Assembly: GCF_048773025.1 (NCBI RefSeq)
Contig: NW_027413957.1
Location: 2,604,001 to 2,668,000 of the forward strand
Source: Camelus bactrianus
Taxonomy: Eukaryota; Chordata; Mammalia; Artiodactyla; Camelidae
Direction of reading: 5' to 3'
Length of the DNA stretch: 64,000 nucleotides
Shown here: positions 57,467 through 64,000 of the stretch, piece by piece
Layout of the letters: each line of letters begins with the position of its first letter
Position numbering within the stretch: position 1 is the first letter of the stretch
The notes under the pieces: model-generated
Seen by the model: the letters and a program-made list of their open reading frames with translations, nothing else
Databases searched by the model: none
Told to the model about the DNA's origin: nothing
Translations under genes and position numbers: made by a program

Positions 57467-58958
57467 GGAGCTTGCACCTACCCATATATATGTATCGAGT
57501 GGGGTTTGCAACTGAAGAGAAACTTTGTGTTCCCAACAAGGTAAGTGAAGGACGGCTTTCACACACACATATCTCTCAGAACTGAGCATGTGGAGAGACG
57601 TTCGTTCATCTAGCACAAAGGGAACGGGTTGCAGGAGAAACTTTTACTCTGGTTTCTCAGTCTGTTTCCTAGTGCCGGTTTGAAGTTCCTGCAGTTTTCA
57701 CTGTAAAACCGAGTTGGAGCTAGTACCTCCCCATATATATGTATGGAGTCGAGTTTGCAACTGAAAAGAAACTTTGTGTTCCAAACAAGCTATGTGAAGG
57801 ACGGCTTTCACACACACTTATCTCTCAGAACTGAGCATGTGGAGAGACGTTCGTTCATCTAGCACAAAGGGAACGGGTTGCAGGAGAAAATTTTACTCTG
57901 GTTTCTCATTCTGTTTCCTAGTGCCGGTTTGAAGTTCCTGCAGTTTTCACTGTAAAACCGAGTTGGAGCTCGTACCTCCCCATATATATGTATGGAGTGG
58001 AGTTTGCAACTGAAAAGAAACTTTGTGTTCCCAACAAACTAGGTGAAGGAAGGCTTTCACACACACTTATCTCTTAGAACTGAACATGTGGAGAGACATT
58101 CGTTCATCTAGCACAAAGGGAACGGGTTGCAGGAGAAACTTTTACTCTGGTTTCTTAGTCTGTTTTCCAGTGCCGGTTTGAAGTTCCTGCAATTTTCACT
58201 GTAAAACCGAGTTGGAGCTACTACCTCCCCATATATATGTATGGAGTGAAGTTTGCAATGAAAAGAAACTTTGTGTTCCAAACAAGCTAGGTGAAGGACG
58301 GCATTCACACACACTTATCTCTCTGAACGAAGCATGTGGTGAGACGTTCGTTCATCTAGCACAAAGGGAACGGGTTGCAGGAGAAACTTTTACTCTGGTT
58401 TCTCAGTCTGTTTCCTAGTGCCTGTTTGAAGTTCCTGCAGTTTTCACTGTAAAACCGAGTTGGAGCTAGTACCTCCCCATATATTTGTATGGAGTGGAGA
58501 TTGCAACTGAAAAGAAACTTTGTGTTCCCAACAAGCTAGGTGAAGGACGGCTTTCACACCCGCTTATATCTCAGAACTGAGCATGTGGAGAGACGTTCGT
58601 TCATCTAGCACAAAGAAACGGGTTGCAGGAGAAACTTTTACTCTGGTTTCTCAGTCTGATTCCTAGTGCCGGTTTGAAGTTCCTGCAGTTTTCACTGTAA
58701 AACCGAGTTGGAGCTAGTACCTCCCCATATATATGTATGGAGTGGAGTTTGCAACTGAAAAGAAACTTTGTGTTTCCAACAAGCTAGGTGAAGGACGGCT
58801 TTCACCCACACATATCTGTAAGAACTGAGCATGTGGAGATAAGTTTGTTCATCTAGCTCAAAAGGAACGGTTTGCAGGAGAAACTTTTACTCTGGTTTCT
58901 CAATCTGTTTCCTAGTGCCGGTTTGAAGTTCCTGCAGTTTTCACTGTAAAACCGAGTT
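57467..58958 (+). repeat. 8-monomer higher-order unit, partial copy 2 (6 monomers)
   Basis: A (57467), B, K, L (58214), C (58462), then a P/Q hybrid (58710) that starts as P (TGTTTCCAAC, CCCACACATATCTGTAAG) and switches to the Q end (GATAAGTTTG, GCTCAAAAGG). The switch lies in the shared GAACTGAGCATGTGGAGA interval near 58822-58840. Confidence 0.86.
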
Positions 58959-61900
58959 GGAGCTAGTACCTCCCCATATATATGTATGGAGTGGAGTTTG
59001 CAACTGAAAAGAAACTTTGTGTTCCCAACAAACTAGGTTAAGGACGGCTTTCACACACACATATCTCTGAGAACTGAGCATGTGGAGAGACATTCGTTCA
59101 TCTAGCACAAAAGGAACGGGTTGCAGGAGAAACTTTTACTCTGGTTTCTCAGTCTGTTTCCCAGTGCCGGTTTGAAGTTCCTGCAATTTTCACTGTAAAA
59201 CCGAGTTGGAGCTAGTACCTCCCCATATATATGTATGGAGTGGAGTTTGCAATGAAAAGAAACTTTGTGTTCCCAACAAGCTAGGTGAAGGACGGCTTTC
59301 ACACACACTTATCTCTCAGAACGGAGCATGTGGAGAGACGTTCGTTCATCTAGCAAAAAGGGAACGGGTTGAAGGAGAATCTTTTACTCTGGTTTCTAAG
59401 TCTGTTTCGTAGTGCCGGTTTGTATTTCCTGCAGTTTTCACTGTAAAACCGAGTTTGAGCTAGTACCTCCCCATATATATGTATGGAGTAAAGATTGCAA
59501 CTGAAAACAAACCTTGTATTCCCAACAACCTAGATGAAGGACGGCTTTCACACACACTTATATCTCAGAACTGAGCATGTGGAGAGACGTTCGTTCATCT
59601 AGCACAAAGGGAACGGGTTGCAGGAGAAACTTTTACTCTGGTTTCTCAGTCTGTTTCCTAGTGCCGGTTTAAAGTTCCTGCAGTTTTCACTGTAAAACCG
59701 AGTTGGAGCTAGTACCTCCCCATATATATGTATGGAGTGGAGTTTGCAACTGAAAAGAAACTTTGTGTTTCCAACAAGCTAGGTGAAGGACGGCTTTCAC
59801 CCACACATATCTGTAAGAACTGAGCATGTGGAGAGACGTTCGTTCATCTAGCACAAAGGGAACAGGTTGCAGGAGAAACATTTACTCTGGTTTCTCAGTC
59901 TGTTTCTTAGTGCCGGTTTGAAGTTCCTGCAGTTTTCACTATAAAACCGAGTTGGAGCTAGTACCTCCCCATATATTTCTGTATGGAGTGGAGTTTGCAA
60001 CTGAAAAGAAACCTTGTATTCCCAACAAGCTAGATGAAGGACGGCTTTCACACACACTTATCTCTTCGAACAGCGCATGTGGAGAGACGTTCGTTCATCT
60101 AGCACAAAGGGAACGGGTTGCAGGAGAAATTTTTACTCTGGTTTCTCAGTCTGTTTCTTAGTGCCGGTTTGAAGTTCCTGCAGTTTTCACTGTAAAACCG
60201 AGTTGGAGCTAGTACCTCCCCATATGTATGTATGGAGTGGTTTTTGCAACTGAAAAGAAACCTTGTGTTCCCAACAAGCTAGGTGAAGAATGGCTTTCAC
60301 ACACACTTATCTCTCAGAACTGAGCTTGTGGAGAGACGTTCGTTCATCTAGCACAAAAGGTAAGAGTTGCAGGAGAAACTTTTACTCTGGTTTCTCAGTC
60401 TGTTTCCTAGTGCCGGTTTGAAGTTCCTGCAGTTTTCACTGTAAAACCGAGTTGGAGCTAGTACCTCCCCATATATATATATGGATTGGAGTTTGCAACT
60501 GAAAAGTAATTTTGTGTTCCCAACAAGCTATGTGAAGAACGGCTTTCACACACACTTATCTCCCAGAAATGAGCATGTGGAGAGACGTTCGTTCATCTAG
60601 CACAAAGGGAACGGGTTGCCGGACAAACTGTTAGTCTGGTTTCTCACTCTGTTTCCTAGTGCCGTTTTGATGTTCCTGCAGTTTTCACTTTAAAACCGAG
60701 TTGGAGCTAGTACCTCTCCATATATATGTATGGAGTGGAGTTTGCAACTGAAAAGAAACTTTGTGTTTCCAACAAGCTAGGTGAAGGACGGCTTTCACCC
60801 ACACATATCTGTAAGAACTGAGCATGTGGAGAGACGTTCGTTCATCTAGCACAAAGGGAACAGTTTTCAGGAGAAACATTTACTCTGGTTTCTCAGTCTG
60901 TTTCTTAGTGCCGGTTTGAAGTTCCTGCAGTTTTCACTATAAAACCGAGTTGGAGCTAGTACCTCCCCATATATTTCTGTATGGAGTGGAGTTTGCAACT
61001 GAAAAGAAACCTTGTATTCCCAACAAGCTAGATGAAGGACGGCTTTCACACACACTTATCTCTTCGAACAGCGCATGTGGAGAGACATTCGTTCATCTAG
61101 CACAAAGGGAACGGGTTGCAGGAGAAATTTTTACTCTGGTTTCTCAGTCTGTTTCTTAGTGCCGGTTTGAAGTTCCTGCAGTTTTCACTGTAAAACCGAG
61201 TTGGAGCTAGTACCTCCCCATATGTATGTATGGAGTGGTTTTTGCAACTGAAAAGAAACCTTGTGTTCCCAACAAGCTAGGTGAAGGATGGCTTTCACAC
61301 ACACTTATCTCTCAGAACTGAGCTTGTGGAGAGACGTTCGTTCATCTAGCACAAAAGGTAAGGGTTGCAGGAGAAACTTTTACTCTGGTTTCTCAGTCTG
61401 TTTCCTAGTGCCGGTTTGAAGTTCCTGCAGTTTTCACTGTAAAACCGAGTTGGAGCTAGTACCTCCCCATATATATGTATGGATTGGAGTTTGCAACTGA
61501 AAAGTAATTTTGTGTTCCCAACAAGCTATGTGAAGAACGGCTTTCACACACACTTATCTCCCAGAAATGAGCATGTGGAGAGACGTTCGTTCATCTAGCA
61601 CAAAGGGAACGGGTTGCCGGACAAACTGTTAGTCTGGTTTCTCACTCTGTTTCCTAGTGCCGTTTTGATGTTCCTGCAGTTTTCACTTTAAAACCGATTT
61701 GGAGCTAGTACCTCCCGATATATATGTATGGAGTGGTTTTTGAAACTGAAAAGAAACCTTGTGTTCCCAACAAGCTAGGTGAAGGATGGCTTTCACACAC
61801 ACTTATCTCTCAGAACTGAGCTTGTGGAGAGACGTTCGTTCATCTAGCACAAAAGGTAAGGGTTGCAGGAGAAACTTTTACTCTGGTTTCTCAGTCTGTT

Positions 61901-63194
61901 TCCTAGTGCTGGTTTGAAGTTCCTGCAGTTTTCACTGTAAAACCGAGTTGGAGCTAGTACCTCCCCATATATATGTATGGAGTGGAGTTTGCAACTGAAA
62001 AGTAATTTTGTGTTCCCAACAAGCTATGTGAAGAACGGCTTTCACACACACTTATCTCCCAGAAATGAGCATGTGGAGAGATGTTCGTTCATCTAGCACA
62101 AAGGGAACGGGTTGCAGGAGAAACTTTTACTCTGGTTTCTCAGTCTGTTTCCTAGTGCCTGTTTGATGTTCCTGCAGTTTTCACTGTAAAACCGAGTTGG
62201 AGCTAGTACCTCCCCATATATATGTATGGAGTGGAGTTTGCAACTGAAAAGTAATTTTGTGTTCCCAACAAGCTATGTGAAGTACGGCTTTCACACACAC
62301 TTATCTCCCAGAAATGAGCATGTGGAGAGACGTTCGTTCATCTAGCACAAAGGGAACGGGTTGCAGGAGAAACTTTTACTCTGGTTTCTCAGTCTGTTTT
62401 CTAGTGCCGGTTTGAAGTTCCTGCAATTTTCACTGTAAAACCGAGTTGGAGCTACTACCTCCCCATATATATGTATGGAGTGGAGTTAGCAATGAAAAGA
62501 AACTTTGTGTTCCCAACAAGCTAGGTGAAGGACGGCATTCACACACGCGTATCTCTCAGAACGGAGCATGTGGTGAGACGTTCGTTCATCTAGCACAAAG
62601 AAACTGGTTGCAGGAGAAACTTTTACTCTGGTTTCTCAGTCTGTTTCCTAGTGCCGGTTTGAAGTTCCTGCAGTTTTCACTGTAAAACCGAGTTGGAGCT
62701 AGTACCTCCCCATATATATGTATGGAGTGGAGTTTGCAACTGAAAAGAAACTTTGTGTATCCAACAAGCTAGGTGAAGGACGGCTTTCACCCACACATAT
62801 CTGTAAGAACTGAGCATGTGGAGAGACGTTCGTTCATCTAGCACAAAGGGAACAGGTTGCAGGAGAAACATTTACTCTGGTTTCTCAGTCTGTTTCTTAG
62901 TGCCGGTTTGAAGTTCCTGCAGTTTTCACTATAAAACCGAGTTGGAGCTAGTACCTCCCCATATATTTCTGTATGGAGTGGAGTTGGCAAATGAAAAGAA
63001 ACATTGTGTTCCCAACAAGCTAGGAGAAGGACAGCTTCCACACACACTTATCTCTCAGAACTGAGCATGTGGAGAGAAGTTTGTTCATCTAGCTCAAAAG
63101 GAACGGTTTGCAGGAGAAACTTTTACTCTGGTTTCTCAATCTGTTTCCTAGTGCCGGTTTGAAGTTCCTGCAGTTTTCACTGTAAAACCGAGTT
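58959..63194 (+). repeat. 17-monomer higher-order unit (4,236 bp)
   Basis: Order R (58959), S (59208), D (59456), P, Q/T, U, V', P, Q/T, U, V', U, V, X, L, P, Q. R, S and D recur 4,236 bp later at 63195, 63444 and 63692, with the same private bases: GTATTTCCTGCAG in S and GAGTAAAG with GAAAACAAACC in D. It contains its own 4-monomer tandem repeat. Confidence 0.85.
59705..61699 (+). repeat. 4-monomer repeat P-Q/T-U-V', two copies (998 bp period)
   Basis: P (59705), Q/T (59954), U (60205) and V' (60454) are followed by P (60703), Q/T (60952), U (61203) and V' (61452). The Q/T monomers start with ATATTTCTGTATGG and continue with GTATTCCC and CTTCGAACAGCGC. Both U copies have CATATGTATGTATGG. 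V' at 60454 has the ATATATATATATGG seen also at 49504. Confidence 0.86.
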
Positions 63195-64000
63195 GGAGCT
63201 AGTACCTCCCCATATATATGTATGGAGTGGAGTTTGCAACTGAAAAGAAACTTTGTGTTCCCAACAAACTAGGTTAAGGACGGCTTTCACACACACATAT
63301 CTCTGAGTACTGAGCATGTGGAGAGACATTCGTTCATCTAGCACAAAAGGAACGGGTTGCAGGGGAAACTTTTACTCTGGTTTCTCAGTCTGTTTCCTAG
63401 TGCCGGTTTGAAGTTCCTGCAATTTTCACTGTAAAACCGAGTTGGAGCTAGTACCTCCCCATATATATGTATGGAGTGGAGTTTGCAATGAAAAGAAACT
63501 TTGTGTTCCCAACAAGCTAGGTGAAGGACGGCTTTCACACACACTTATCTCTCAGAACGGAGCATGTGGAGAGACGTTCGTTCATCTAGCAAAAAGGGAA
63601 CGGGTTGAAGGAGAATCTTTTACTCTGGTTTCTAAGTCTGTTTCGTAGTGCCGGTTTGTATTTCCTGCAGTTTTCACTGTAAAACCGAGTTTGAGCTAGT
63701 ACCTCCCCATATATATGTATGGAGTAAAGTTTGCAACTGAAAACAAACCTTGTATTCCCAACAAGCTAGATGAAGGACGGCTTTCACACACACTTATATC
63801 TCAGAACTGAGCATGTGGAGAGACGTTCGTTCATCTAGCCCAAAGGGAACGGGTTGCAGGAGAAACTTTTACTCTGGTTTCTCAGTCTGTTTCCTAGTGC
63901 CGGTTTGAAGTTCCTGCAGTTTTCACTGTAAAACCGAGTTGGAGCTAGTACCTCCCCATATATATGTATGGAGTGGAGTTTGCAACTGAAAAGAAACTTT
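63195..64000 (+). repeat. Start of the second 17-monomer unit, cut by the window end
   Basis: R (63195), S (63444), D (63692) and the first ~60 bp of the next monomer (63941), all matching 58959-59765 at a 4,236 bp offset. The array continues past the window. Confidence 0.85.

Larger units (their letters stand above)
1..64000 (+). repeat. Satellite DNA array, ~249 bp monomer, about 257 head-to-tail copies
   Basis: The landmark GGAGCTAGTACCTCCCC, or a one- or two-base variant, recurs every 247-251 bases through the whole window, for example at 497, 744, 993, 1240, 1489 and 1737 near the start and 63195, 63444, 63692 and 63941 near the end. Every monomer runs in the same direction. No monomer is interrupted by foreign sequence, and neither array edge is reached: base 1 falls a few bases into a monomer and base 64000 falls inside one. 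What is seen is a homogeneous tandem array with higher-order repeats. Such arrays are known from centromeric, pericentromeric and subtelomeric heterochromatin, but the location and host are inference. I do not recognise the family. Confidence 0.98.

Noticed and set aside
391-63648. Dozens of 60-84 codon open frames on both strands starting MCVKAVLHL..., MELVPPHIY... and MYGVEFATE...
   Set aside because: They repeat with the 249 bp period (249 is divisible by 3, so frames stay in phase), and frames on opposite strands overlap the same bases. One-base length variants freely shift them. No sign of coding constraint is visible, so none is annotated.
1-64000. CRISPR array or bacterial repeat region
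   Set aside because: There is no alternation of short identical repeats with unique spacers. The whole 249 bp unit is repeated and diverges gradually, as in eukaryotic satellites.
1-64000. Retroelement, LTR or DNA transposon tandem array
   Set aside because: No target-site duplications, terminal inverted repeats, primer-binding site, polypurine tract or reading frame for a transposase or reverse transcriptase could be seen in any monomer.
1-64000. Repeated 5S rRNA, tRNA or snRNA gene cluster
   Set aside because: A 249 bp period could suggest a short RNA gene with spacer, but I see no 5S internal control region, no tRNA A or B box pair, and no T-rich terminator following a conserved core.

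Overview
This 64 kb window is one uninterrupted eukaryotic satellite DNA array. From the first base to the last it is a head-to-tail series of about 257 copies of a ~249 bp monomer (usual range 247-251 bp), all in the same orientation. I see no unique sequence, transposon, inverted segment, gene, rRNA, tRNA or CRISPR. The majority monomer (phase starting GGAGCTAGTACCTCCCC, ending CACTGTAAAACCGAGTT) is about 45% GC by my count, with six CpG sites. I do not recognise it as a named satellite family and cannot name the species. Tandem arrays of this kind with higher-order structure are typical of centromeric, pericentromeric or other heterochromatic blocks in animals and plants.

The interest lies in the higher-order organisation. 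Monomers fall into recurring subtypes, which I label by diagnostic bases. K: CTCGTAC start, ATCTCTTAG, CATTCG, TTTTCTAG or TTTTCCAG, GCAATTTTC. L: CTACTAC start, 1-bp-shorter GCAATGAAAAG, CATGTGGTGAG. P: TGTTTCCAAC, CATATCTGTAAG, AACATTTAC, CACTATAAAAC. Q: +2 bp ATATTTCTGTATGG, GCAAATG, GCTCAAAAGG. R: GTTTTCCC, AGGTTAAGG, ATCTCTGAG. S: GCAATGAAAAG, GCAAAAAGGG, GAAGGAGAATC, CTAAGTC. T: GTATTCCC, CTTCGAACAGCGC. U: GTGGTTTTTGC, GATGGC, AAAAGGTAAGGG. V: AAAAGTAATTTTG, CTCCCAGAAATG, GATGTTCC; V' also has GCCGGACAAACTG. W: CTCGTACATCC or CTCGTACCTCC with GAGCTTGTGG. X: V-like 5' half and K-like 3' half. Y: GTAATTTTG with GAATTTCC. Z: GAGTGGGTTTGCAATG, CCCAAAAAGC. A: CTTGCACCTACCC, GTATCGAG. B: GAGTCGAG. 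C: ATATTTGTATGG, CACCCGCTTATATC, AAAGAAACGG. D: AAAACAAACC.

Layout. 1-12,914: an 18-monomer unit (4,471 bp) in two nearly identical copies, overlapping a 10-monomer unit (2,484 bp). 12,915-15,900: transition monomers and a 4-monomer unit (995 bp). 15,901-20,628: two different 6-monomer units and single-monomer doublets. 20,629-28,844: a series sharing the Q-R-S-T-U...K-L order with 13-, 10- and 7-monomer spacing. 28,845-42,283: five successive units built on L-P-Q-R-S-T-U-V-W-X, with 12, 12, 10, 9 and 10 monomers. 42,284-64,000: a ~11 kb super-period in which 42.5-44.6 kb recurs at 53.5-55.6 kb and 50.0-51.5 kb recurs at 61.2-62.7 kb. Nested in it are 5-monomer (x3), 7-monomer, 8-monomer, 4-monomer and 17-monomer units.

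Every period is a whole number of monomers, and several junctions are hybrid monomers. This fits repeated in-register unequal exchange or amplification. No protein-coding gene is called. The short reading frames on both strands (at most 93 codons) are periodic echoes of the same 249 bp and overlap one another antisense. Subtype assignments, junctions and identities were read by eye and need alignment to confirm.
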